NCBI GenBank assembly: GCA_035528395.1
Contig: DATKYR010000036.1
Span: 1 to 64,000 of the forward strand
Reading direction: 5' to 3'
Length of the DNA: 64,000 nt
Source of the DNA: NIOZ-UU13 sp035528395
GTDB lineage: Bacteria; Planctomycetota; Phycisphaerae; Sedimentisphaerales; Anaerobacaceae
The translations under genes and the position numbers were made by a program. Below, piece after piece: positions 8,486 through 16,637 of this stretch (the stretch's first letter is position 1; each line of letters begins with the position of its first letter). The notes beneath the pieces are model-generated. The model had not been told where the DNA came from. It was given only the letters and a program-made list of their open reading frames with translations, and ran no database searches.

Positions 8486-11191
8486 ATGGCAGAAAAAAGA
8501 GTGTATTTTTTCGGCGGCGGTAAGGCCGAGGGCAATGCAAAGATGAAGCAATTTCTGGGCGGCAAGGGCGCCAATCTTGCGGAGATGACCAATCTTGGCG
8601 TGCCGGTTCCGCCGGGCTTTACCATCGGTACGAAGGTTTGCAGAGAATATTCCAAATCACGGGGCAAATGGCCGAGCGGACTTGATAAGGAGGTTGATAA
8701 AAATCTCGCCAAGCTCGAAAAAGCAATGAACACCAAGCTCGGCGACCCAAACAAACCGCTGCTCGTCAGCGTCCGAAGCGGAGCGGCCGTATCGATGCCC
8801 GGGATGATGGACACTATCCTTAACTTAGGGCTGAATGACGATGTGATTGAGGGCATTATCAAAAAGACTAAGAATCCGCGATTTGCATACGACATTTATC
8901 GTCGGTTTATTGATATGTTCGGCGATGTAGTGATGGGCTGCGACCATGAGCATTTTGAAGAGGTAATTCACGCGGCCAAGAAGAAAGCCAGGGTCGAACT
9001 CGATAACGAACTAAGTGCGGAACAATTAAAAGAGGTCGTCGCCCAATACAAGAGCGTTTACAAAAAACACGTCGGCGAATTGTTTCCGCAGGATGGCAAA
9101 GTCCAGCTAAGACATGCCATCAATGCGGTGTTCGGATCGTGGATGACCCAGAGGGCGGTGAGGTACCGTGAGCTGAATAAAATTACGGGTCTTCTTGGGA
9201 CGGCTGTGAACGTTCAGGCGATGGTCTTCGGCAATATGGGTGAGGACTGCGGTACGGGCGTTTGCTTTACGCGTAATCCGAGTACCGGCGAAAAGGAATT
9301 CTACGGTGAGTTTTTGATGAACGCCCAGGGTGAGGACGTTGTGGCCGGCATCAGGACGCCGATTGAATTGAAGAAATTAAACAAGATTATGCCGAAGGCT
9401 TACAAACAGCTTACCGGACTGATGAGCCGGCTGGAGAAGCACTACAAAGATATACAGGATATGGAATTCACCATCCAGAACAAGGTGCTTTATATTCTCC
9501 AGACGCGAACGGGCAAGCGGACGGCTGAATCCGCGGTGAAAATAGCTGTCGATATGGTTAACGAAAAACTTATATCCAAACGTGAAGCGGTCAATCGTGT
9601 GACGCCGGAGCAGTTAGACCGCCTGCTGCATCCGCACTTTGACCCGAAAGCCAAACGTAATGTATTCGCAAAAGGTCTTCCTGCATCACCGGGCGCCGCA
9701 GTTGGACAGGTTGTATTTACCGCCGACCACGCAGAAGCGTGGAGAGATAAGGGAAAAAAAGTTATCCTTGTTCGGATTGAGACCAGTCCGGAAGATATTG
9801 GTGGTATGGACGCGGCGGTGGGCATTTTGACGGCCCGGGGCGGTATGACAAGCCATGCGGCGGTTGTCGCACGCGGTATGGGTAAATGCTGCGTGGCAGG
9901 TGTCGGTGCGCTGAGTATCAATTATAAGACGAAGAAACTTACCGTTGGCAAACTAACTGTTAAGGGGGGCGACTGGATTAGTCTGGACGGCACGACGGGT
10001 GAGGTCATGACGGGACAACTGGGGACGGTTGAGCCGACGATGAGCGGTGACTTCGGTAATTTTATGAAGATTTGTGACGATGTACGCAAATTGGGAGTTC
10101 GCACAAATGCCGATACGCCGGGCGATGCAAAGAGGGCGAGAGACTTCGGTGCCGAGGGTATCGGGCTTTGCAGGACCGAGCATATGTTCTTCGAGGGCGA
10201 GCGGATCTGGCCTGTAAGACAGATGATTCTGGCCGCCGATGATTATGCTTTGATGCTTGAGAAGATTAGTGCGGCTGAAACAGAAAAAGAGAAAAAGGCT
10301 ATCAAGAAGGAATATGCCACCGTCAAAAAGCAGTTTGAAGGAGCGTTGAAGAAGCTGTTGCCTTACCAGCGCAGTGATTTCGAAGGTATATTCAAGGCGA
10401 TGGCCGGTCTTCCGGTTACGGTTCGATTGCTTGACCCGCCGCTGCATGAGTTTCTGCCGCAGGACAAAGCAAGTCAAGAAGAGATGGCCAGGCGGCTCGG
10501 GGTCAAGCCGGCTGTTATCGAGGCGAAGGTTGAACAATTGCATGAGTTTAACCCGATGCTGGGGCATCGCGGGTGCCGTCTGGCGGTGACATATCCTGCG
10601 ATTTACCGTATGCAGACAAGGGCGATAATCGAGGCGGCTTTGAAGGTCAAAAAGGCCGGCAAGGTTGTTCTGCCTGAGATTATGATTCCATTGGCCGGGG
10701 CGGTCGAAGAGCTGAAGAATGTGAAAGATGAAATCGTTGACGAAATCAAAATGGTCTTTAAAGAAAAGAAGGCCAAGATTAAGTATATGATTGGGACTAT
10801 GATTGAGGTACCGAGGGCCGCATTGACCGCCGATGAAATAGCCAAGGAGGCGCAGTTCTTCAGTTTCGGAACGAATGACCTGACGCAGATGACGATGGGC
10901 TTTTCGCGGGACGATGCAGGGAAGTTCTTAGGCGAATACGTCAATAAGCATATTTACGCGGCGGACCCGTTCCAGATACTCGACCAGGACGGAGTAGGGA
11001 AATTAGTGGAGATGGGGACAAAGCTCGGCAGAAAGACCAGAAAGAAATTAAAGGTCGGTATCTGCGGCGAGCACGGCGGTGAGCCGAACAGTATTGACTT
11101 CTGTCACCGGGTCGGGATGAATTACGTATCCTGTTCGCCGTTTAGAGTGCCGATTGCCAGATTGGCGGCGGCGCAGGCAGCAGTCAGGTAA
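8486..11191 (+). CDS. ppdK: Pyruvate, phosphate dikinase
   Basis: A 901-residue cytoplasmic enzyme interconverting pyruvate, ATP and phosphate with PEP, AMP and pyrophosphate; in this setting glycolytic or gluconeogenic. Domains run: N-terminal ATP-grasp (GGKGANLAEM, PPGFTIG near the start), central swivelling domain with phosphorylated His457 in GGMTSHAAVVARGMGK, and C-terminal PEP/pyruvate barrel with Cys860 in GICGEHGGEP. Length fits the family (about 870-900). AGGAG precedes the ATG. It is monocistronic behind a strong promoter, and no regulatory-protein gene is nearby. Confidence 0.97.
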   Translation: MAEKRVYFFGGGKAEGNAKMKQFLGGKGANLAEMTNLGVPVPPGFTIGTKVCREYSKSRGKWPSGLDKEVDKNLAKLEKAMNTKLGDPNKPLLVSVRSGAAVSMPGMMDTILNLGLNDDVIEGIIKKTKNPRFAYDIYRRFIDMFGDVVMGCDHEHFEEVIHAAKKKARVELDNELSAEQLKEVVAQYKSVYKKHVGELFPQDGKVQLRHAINAVFGSWMTQRAVRYRELNKITGLLGTAVNVQAMVFGNMGEDCGTGVCFTRNPSTGEKEFYGEFLMNAQGEDVVAGIRTPIELKKLNKIMPKAYKQLTGLMSRLEKHYKDIQDMEFTIQNKVLYILQTRTGKRTAESAVKIAVDMVNEKLISKREAVNRVTPEQLDRLLHPHFDPKAKRNVFAKGLPASPGAAVGQVVFTADHAEAWRDKGKKVILVRIETSPEDIGGMDAAVGILTARGGMTSHAAVVARGMGKCCVAGVGALSINYKTKKLTVGKLTVKGGDWISLDGTTGEVMTGQLGTVEPTMSGDFGNFMKICDDVRKLGVRTNADTPGDAKRARDFGAEGIGLCRTEHMFFEGERIWPVRQMILAADDYALMLEKISAAETEKEKKAIKKEYATVKKQFEGALKKLLPYQRSDFEGIFKAMAGLPVTVRLLDPPLHEFLPQDKASQEEMARRLGVKPAVIEAKVEQLHEFNPMLGHRGCRLAVTYPAIYRMQTRAIIEAALKVKKAGKVVLPEIMIPLAGAVEELKNVKDEIVDEIKMVFKEKKAKIKYMIGTMIEVPRAALTADEIAKEAQFFSFGTNDLTQMTMGFSRDDAGKFLGEYVNKHIYAADPFQILDQDGVGKLVEMGTKLGRKTRKKLKVGICGEHGGEPNSIDFCHRVGMNYVSCSPFRVPIARLAAAQAAVR

Positions 11192-11733
11192 TTTACTATT
11201 GACGATTGACTATTGAGAAAAGATTACTATAGAGTCGGAAATATGAGTCGTCAAGCAACGATGGATTTGCGCTACGCTATAGGATTTGCTATTGACAATT
11301 GACGATTTATTATTTATAATTGACTATCGATAATTGAGGAGAGCCGCTGAGCGCTTTTGGCGTTCGGCGGACAGCGGTTAACCGGTAAAATGGGCTTCAG
11401 ATTCCTTTAGGATCTGAAGCCCAGCCTAATTTGACTGGAGGCGGAGGGCAGAAGGCAGAGAATTAGAGATTAGAGAATTAGTTAATTGGGGGATTAGGTT
11501 ATCAGGTTATCAGGATAGCAGGGTATCAGGTGAAAGAACAGAGGCCAGAAGACGGACGACAGAAGAAACAAGACTTCAGACCCTGCACCAATTTATCTCG
11601 CACTAATTAGACGTGCGTTCGAACTCAATTTATGCGGGACACGGCGGTAGTGACCTAATTCATGCGGGGCAGGCAGGGGCTAAATATAACGCTAAACGAC
11701 CCCGCATTTACACTTGGCGTTCCTTTCTCAATA
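11192..11733. other. Gene-free stretch with heptamer tracts and hairpins
   Basis: It contains no gene. It has ATTGACTATTGA-like runs (about 11200-11340), a 12-bp hairpin TGGGCTTCAGAT/ATCTGAAGCCCA with a 9-nt loop (11391-11423) but no T tract, and a degenerate TATCAGG tract (about 11500-11530). The tract is followed by CAGAAGACGGACGACAGAAG-type sequence. Similar tracts recur at 14370-14530, 16420-16490 and 27235-27290. Confidence 0.6.
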
Positions 11734-12567
11734 TCACTTGCTGAGGAGGCGGGTGATATTGCCGGCGAGAATGAGCTGCTCTTTGAGCTTAGGTAATTTG
11801 AGCAGGCGGATTTTATAAAGCTCGACCCGTGAGTCCACCAGCGGGCCATCCGAGCCGAAGATAAGTTTTTCCGGCGGGAGCTCGCGAGCCGCCCGCTCAA
11901 GATACGTGAAGAAGACCACGGAGGAGGTGTCCAGGTAAAGGTTCGCTAGCCGTTTCGATGCCTCAATGGCACGAACATGCTCGGTCCAATTGCGTGAGGC
12001 GAAGCTTCCCAGATGGGCCAGGATGAAAGAGACCTCAGGATAAGATTGAACCACCTCAAGGCTGTCACTAACATTCGGCGGGTGGAAGAGGATGGGGATT
12101 TTCAACTCGGCCGCTGTTTCGGCCATCTCCTTAGATGGTACGCCGTGGAGTTTCAACCCTCTGAGGCCAAGCTCATTGACTTCGCGACGCAGCATTTCCC
12201 GGATTTTGCCTGCTTCGGTCCCGGAGTCATGCTTGGCGAAACCAATGAACTTGTCGGGCCATCGCCGTACATAAGAAGCAATCTCCTCATTGGCCTCGCG
12301 GTAGGTTGCGTTGTTTATTGGGAAGATGATTGTCTGAGTAATTCCTACCTCCTGGGCCCGGCTCAGGGACCACTTGGGGTCGTTGTACGTAGTCCAAGGG
12401 TCACTCGTCGGGTCATTCTTAGCGTAGTTAATACCCCTGCCGGCATGGCAGTGGGCGTCGATCACCTTCGGGCGTTCCGAATCCTGAGTGCGGGCTGTGT
12501 GGACAGGCCCGGCTAAGGACAGGGAACCGCTTAGAAGAACGCCTTTGAAAAAGTTGCGTCGGTTCAT
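11734..12567 (-). CDS. Exported amidohydrolase-family metal-dependent hydrolase
   Basis: A 277-residue TIM-barrel hydrolase of the amidohydrolase-2 type. A Tat-like signal (RRNFFKG, residues 3-9) implies export. Likely metal ligands are His39 and His41 (IDAHCH), His162 (ILFHPPN), His185 (ILAHLGS) and Asp240 (IFGSDGP). Families of this fold hydrolyse or decarboxylate small organic acids and lactones. The substrate cannot be read here. AAAGGAAAA precedes the ATG. A sulfatase lies upstream on the same strand but about 200 bp of repeats separate them, so co-transcription is uncertain. Confidence 0.8.
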   Translation of the reverse strand: MNRRNFFKGVLLSGSLSLAGPVHTARTQDSERPKVIDAHCHAGRGINYAKNDPTSDPWTTYNDPKWSLSRAQEVGITQTIIFPINNATYREANEEIASYVRRWPDKFIGFAKHDSGTEAGKIREMLRREVNELGLRGLKLHGVPSKEMAETAAELKIPILFHPPNVSDSLEVVQSYPEVSFILAHLGSFASRNWTEHVRAIEASKRLANLYLDTSSVVFFTYLERAARELPPEKLIFGSDGPLVDSRVELYKIRLLKLPKLKEQLILAGNITRLLSK

Positions 12568-12619
12568 GATATTTTCCTTTGCCTGGAAAAATTAGGGCTT
12601 TTTTGTTTCTATCAAAGCA

Positions 12620-12745
12620 CTGGTGGGGCAAGCCCCACCCTACGGGACTGCGCTCAAAATGACAGTTTTTAACAGATTCCTCGACTCCGCCCCTGTGCTT
12701 TCTTGCGAAAGCAAGAACAGGGGCTGCGCTCGGAATGACGTTCAT
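12620..12745. repeat. Cluster of GAGCGCAGTCGAG-type dispersed palindromes
   Basis: The spacer contains ACTGCGCTCAAAATGACAG, TTCCTCGACTCCGC and GCTGCGCTCGGAATGACG, relatives of elements at 1219-1250, 21856-21884 and 32711-32752. An imperfect hairpin CCCCTGT...ACAGGGG (about 12691-12724) is embedded. None looks coding. Confidence 0.55.
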
Positions 12746-12772
12746 CATTCGAGCTGTCGCGAATCTTTATTG

Positions 12773-14212
12773 TCACGGGAGCGGCCAGTTCTCCGAAGGC
12801 TTCCGCGCGGACTTCATTATATTTTCAATCTTTGTGACGATTTCGGGATGCCGGCCGGCGATGTTGTGCTGTTCACCGATGTCGGTCTTCAGGTTGTAAA
12901 GCTCTATCGGGCCGTCGGGGTCTTTAGCTACGTTCTGGCGGACGCCCTTCCAGCCGCCCATGCGGACAGCCTGCCTTTTGCCCTGCTCGTGGAATTCCCA
13001 GTAAAGAAACTCGTGTTTTTTCTGTTTTCCGGGCTGGCCCAGAAGTGTCGAGAGGAAAGAGATACCATCAATATCTTCAGGGCTGTTTATACCCGCCAGG
13101 TCGCAACAGGTCGGCAGGAAGTCCCAGAACGCCGAGATATGGTTGTTAACCGAGCCGGCTTTTATTTTGCCCGGCCAGCGTGCAATCGTCGGGACGCGAA
13201 TGCCGCCTTCGTATAAGGCACGCTTGTAGCCGCGTAAGGGTCCGGAGCTCTTAAAGAAATCCGGGTCTGCCCCGCCTTCTTTATGCGGGCCGTTGTCACT
13301 GGAGAAGAACACAAACGTATTCTCGTCCAGGCTAAGCGCCTTGAGCTTAGCCATCAGCCTGCCGATGTCACGGTCCATACGTGTTATCATTGCGGCGTGG
13401 CCTTTCTGCTGGTCGGGCCAATCCCTGTCGGCGTACGGCTCGAGTGAAGGCACTTCCATACCTTCCCTCCCGGCCTCGTTGTTTGCATGTGGAATTGTAA
13501 AAGTCAGATATAAGAAGAAAAGTTTGTTCTTATTCTTCTCAACGAAATCCAGGGCTTCTTCGGCAAATAAGTCGTGCGAATAGTCAACACGTTTGGTCGC
13601 GACGCCGCCGGGAGAGCGGTCACTTCCGCCGATGATATGATTGACCTCGTTTGCAAGCTCGACCTTCTGTTCGTTGCGCCACAGGTATTTGGGGTAGTAG
13701 TTGTGGGCGTGTCTCTGGTTGAGATAGCCGAACCAGTAATCGAAGCCCTGCCTGTTGGGTATGCCTGTGCTGTCGGGCTCGCCCAGGCCCCACTTGCCGA
13801 CGATACCGGTGGCATATCCGGCTTCCTTAAGCAGCTCGGCAACGGTAACGTCCGCAGGTCGCAGCGGCACAAGGGCGTTGCCGCGAACAAGGCAATGACC
13901 TGTATGCATGCCGGTCATCAATGCGCATCGCGACGGCGCACAAACCGTGCTGCCGGCATAATGGTCGGTAAAGCGCATTCCCTCTGCCGCTATTCTGTCT
14001 ATATTCGGCGTCTGAATCGTCTTCTGCCCAAAGCAGCCGACGTCCCCGTAGCCCAAGTCGTCGGCAAGGATGAAAATGATATTCGGACGTTTCCCTCCTA
14101 TCGAAGTTGTTTTGCCTACGCCTGCGCAGCTCGGCAACAGGGCAGGCGCTCCAACTGAAGCGGCCGCAAAGCCCATCTTCTTAAGAAACTCTCTTCTCGT
14201 TTGTTTGCCCAT
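12773..14212 (-). CDS. Tat-exported sulfatase (family S1), probable lipoprotein
   Basis: A 479-residue alkaline-phosphatase-fold sulfatase that removes sulfate esters from glycans or small molecules. A Tat motif (RREFLKK, 6-12) and lipobox-like LLPSC (Cys29) suggest a membrane-anchored periplasmic enzyme. Asp51-Asp52 (ADDLGYGD) bind calcium. Cys91 in CAPSR is the residue converted to formylglycine. AAGGGGA precedes the ATG. No formylglycine-generating or anaerobic maturase gene is in the window, so maturation must be encoded elsewhere. Confidence 0.93.
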   Translation of the reverse strand: MGKQTRREFLKKMGFAAASVGAPALLPSCAGVGKTTSIGGKRPNIIFILADDLGYGDVGCFGQKTIQTPNIDRIAAEGMRFTDHYAGSTVCAPSRCALMTGMHTGHCLVRGNALVPLRPADVTVAELLKEAGYATGIVGKWGLGEPDSTGIPNRQGFDYWFGYLNQRHAHNYYPKYLWRNEQKVELANEVNHIIGGSDRSPGGVATKRVDYSHDLFAEEALDFVEKNKNKLFFLYLTFTIPHANNEAGREGMEVPSLEPYADRDWPDQQKGHAAMITRMDRDIGRLMAKLKALSLDENTFVFFSSDNGPHKEGGADPDFFKSSGPLRGYKRALYEGGIRVPTIARWPGKIKAGSVNNHISAFWDFLPTCCDLAGINSPEDIDGISFLSTLLGQPGKQKKHEFLYWEFHEQGKRQAVRMGGWKGVRQNVAKDPDGPIELYNLKTDIGEQHNIAGRHPEIVTKIENIMKSARKPSENWPLP

Positions 14213-14653
14213 AATCGATCCCCTTGATTACCTTTATTGACTTTTTTATGCTCTGAGTGTCAAAGTCATTCTAATAAAGCCAGCGGTTGGCCGTAAGGAT
14301 AACAATAGTAAATAATAAACCACAAATAGTAAATAACAAATGTGTGTCAATGTCTGGGTGATGAGCGTTTATCAGAGTATCAGGTAAACAGGTAGTGGCT
14401 ATCAGGATACCAGGTTATCAGGAAAAATGCACAGGAAAAATTTGTCTTTTCCCGATTCGCTTCCTGTTATCCTGATACTCCGATATTCTACATCCTGGTT
14501 TCCTAATAACCTGATAACCTTGTTGAGACTTATTCTTTTTATCGCCAAATAATTTTTATTGTTATCAGTCGAAGAAAGCCGAAGATAAAGTTAAGCAGGC
14601 TAAATTTGAGCTGCTGGGAACATTGTCTTTCTTCTTGAGTACAAGCTGATTCG
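14213..14653. other. Gene-free divergent spacer with TATCAGG tracts
   Basis: This lies between the sulfatase and ftsW. Its main content is a degenerate tract of TATCAGG and its complement (about 14370-14525). Promoters for both flanking genes should lie here, but I could not assign one. Confidence 0.5.
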
Positions 14654-15829
14654 ATGATTACCGCGTCAAGTGACAATCCGGTCGCCGACTGCATCGCAAT
14701 GGTCGTTGTTGTTTTGATGGCCATCGGTACGGTCTTTGTCTTCTCGGCCAGTGCCAATGTCGGTCAGGAGTTCGATTTGCAGAGATTCTACGACTACCCC
14801 GGCCTGCGGCAACTGTTGTTTTTCCCTCTGGCCTGTTTGATTATGTACGCCGTTTCTTCCTTCAATTACCGCAGACTCAGCCTTTCGGGCGGCTGGTTAA
14901 AATCACCAATCAGCTATATGCTGGTCCTAAGTATAGTGCTGCTGGCACTTGTTTTATCGCAGCGATTTTATCCGTTTCTTCCGCAATTTGTTCCGAAGAT
15001 AAACCAGCACTATCGCTGGTTAAAAATCCCCCTCGGCCCCATAAGCGTAAGTTTTCAGCCTTCCGAGTTAGCCAAATGGGCGGTTGTGTTCTTTCTGGCA
15101 GCAGTTTGCGATAAGTCCGGTGATGAAATAAAATTATACTGGAAAAGGTTCATCCCTATCTGCTCGGTCGTCGGTCTGGTAGTTATACTTATTATCGTCG
15201 AGGACTTCGGAACGGCGGCACTGATATCGCTTCTGGCCTTTCTGATATTAATCATCGGCGGCGTAAGATTGCTGCACATCCTGCCCCCTCTGCCACTTGC
15301 CGGGATTGCCTTTTACATAGCGATAAAACAATCTCCCGCCCGAATGCAGCGAATTATCGCTTTCCTTAACCCTGATAAATGGGCCGATTCGATTAATTAT
15401 CAGCCGAGCCAGTCGCTGATTGCCCTCGGTTCCGGCGGACTATGGGGAAAAGGATTGGGTAGGGGAATCTGCAAGTACGGACATCTGCCGGAGGATACTA
15501 CCGATTTTATTTTTGCAATTATCGGCGAAGAGCTCGGCTTCGTCGGAAACGCAGCGGTCATTGGATTGTTTATCGTTTTTGTCTGGCTGGGGATTTTAGT
15601 GGTCGTTCGCTGCAGAGACCGCTTCGGCCAGCTTCTGGCCGGCGGGATTGTTCTGACAATCGCAATTCAGGCGGCACTTAATATCGGGGTGGTAACGGTC
15701 GTTTTGCCGACAAAAGGCCTGCCCTTGCCGTTTGTAAGTGCCGGCGGAACGAGTATGCTGCTCTCATCCGCTGCGGTCGGCGTGTTGCTGAATATTGCAA
15801 GAGGACAGACGACAGAGGACAGGCTCTGA
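14654..15829 (+). CDS. ftsW: FtsW/RodA/SpoVE (SEDS) family peptidoglycan polymerase
   Basis: A 391-residue membrane protein with roughly ten hydrophobic segments. SEDS hallmarks are present: FQPSELAKW, EDFGTA, LPEDTTDFIFAIIGEELGF and GLPLPFVSAGGTS. These glycosyltransferases polymerise lipid II during division or elongation. The motifs favour FtsW over RodA. It lies outside any division cluster, next to a cupin. The C-terminal tail (RGQTTEDRL) runs directly into the heptamer-like sequence found between genes elsewhere, so the repeat may have captured the stop region. No clear ribosome site precedes the ATG. Confidence 0.9.
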   Translation: MITASSDNPVADCIAMVVVVLMAIGTVFVFSASANVGQEFDLQRFYDYPGLRQLLFFPLACLIMYAVSSFNYRRLSLSGGWLKSPISYMLVLSIVLLALVLSQRFYPFLPQFVPKINQHYRWLKIPLGPISVSFQPSELAKWAVVFFLAAVCDKSGDEIKLYWKRFIPICSVVGLVVILIIVEDFGTAALISLLAFLILIIGGVRLLHILPPLPLAGIAFYIAIKQSPARMQRIIAFLNPDKWADSINYQPSQSLIALGSGGLWGKGLGRGICKYGHLPEDTTDFIFAIIGEELGFVGNAAVIGLFIVFVWLGILVVVRCRDRFGQLLAGGIVLTIAIQAALNIGVVTVVLPTKGLPLPFVSAGGTSMLLSSAAVGVLLNIARGQTTEDRL

Positions 15830-15890
15830 CTTCTGACCTCGGACTTCTGATTTATGACCGCTTGCTCGTAGTTTTCATTAAGAAATTATT

Positions 15891-16277
15891 ATGAAAAGTT
15901 CCGACCCTCGGCAGGGAAAAGAGACAATCAAGTCGGAGCGGCCCTGGGGCGATGTTTATATGGTGGTTCGCAACCATGAGTGCTCGGTTGACCTGACCTT
16001 CGTTCGACCGGGCGAACGTGCCAGCTTGCATTCGCACCAAACCCGATATGAGCTTTTCCATTTTCTTGATGATGGCGCCCACCTGGAATTAGATGGGCAA
16101 ATCCATCATCCCAATACCCACGATGAGTTCCTCATTCGTCCCGGCGTCAAGCACAGGTTCTGGGCCGAGGACAAGCCCTTCCGCATGCTCGTGGTGTCCT
16201 TTGGCCGTTGGAAGGCCGAAGACCAGTACCGCTATGAGGACGACTACGGCAGAAAAGGCAAGAAGTTGATTCTATAA
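15891..16277 (+). CDS. Cupin protein, mannose-6-phosphate isomerase C-terminal type
   Basis: A 128-residue single-domain cupin. The opening RPWGDVYMV and HSHQTRYELFHFL match the type II phosphomannose-isomerase/mannose-1-phosphate guanylyltransferase cupin domain. Candidate metal ligands are the two His of HSH with a Glu nearby (YELFH), plus a later His (GVKHRFW). As a free-standing domain it may be an isomerase in nucleotide-sugar supply or a sugar-binding cupin. A fragment resembling the ftsW 3' end lies 113 bp after its stop. Confidence 0.8.
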   Translation: MKSSDPRQGKETIKSERPWGDVYMVVRNHECSVDLTFVRPGERASLHSHQTRYELFHFLDDGAHLELDGQIHHPNTHDEFLIRPGVKHRFWAEDKPFRMLVVSFGRWKAEDQYRYEDDYGRKGKKLIL

Positions 16278-16637
16278 AAGGTCCAAGTTACAAATCTTCG
16301 GCAGCCTTGTTGTTTTTCAGCAAGGGCCTCAGTACCACTTGAAGGCCTTGTGCTCACTTTCCGCCAGCACGAGCGTACGATCAAGGGTGTGCTTCTGAAT
16401 ATCGCCAGAGGACAAACGACAGAAGACTGATGACAGAGGGCAGATAACAGAAGAGTGTAAACGGTTATCAGGTGAACAGGAAATCAGGGTGCAGCGTCTT
16501 AAGGTGTCCTCCGCAAGTAGTCCTTAGGACTTTGGACTGTGAAGTGAAAACACGGCCAGGACGGCCGTGCCACGAGAAAAAATCAGTCAGTACGTAAACA
16601 GAATCGTTATAAGGGCCTAATGTTCTTACAACTTAAG
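16278..16637. other. Gene-free stretch with ftsW fragment and repeats
   Basis: It contains a 15-codon relic of an ftsW 3' end (16387-16431), a GACAGA/TATCAGG tract (about 16420-16490), a small AGTCCTTAGGACT palindrome (about 16518-16530) and a GTGAAAACACGGCC...GGCCGTGCCAC palindrome (16544-16573) that recurs at 34667-34696. Confidence 0.6.
16387..16431 (+). pseudogene. Relic of an ftsW 3' end
   Basis: The bases read G-V-L-L-N-I-A-R-G-Q-T-T-E-D-stop, matching residues near the end of ftsW at 15779-15820. Over the shared codons the differences I see are all synonymous, which suggests an origin in a diverged functional ftsW rather than a recent copy of the neighbour. The match ends abruptly on the 5' side. 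Confidence 0.55.

Noticed and set aside
11391..11423. Terminator of ppdK
   Set aside because: The 12-bp hairpin has no T-run and lies 200 bp after the stop among other repeats.
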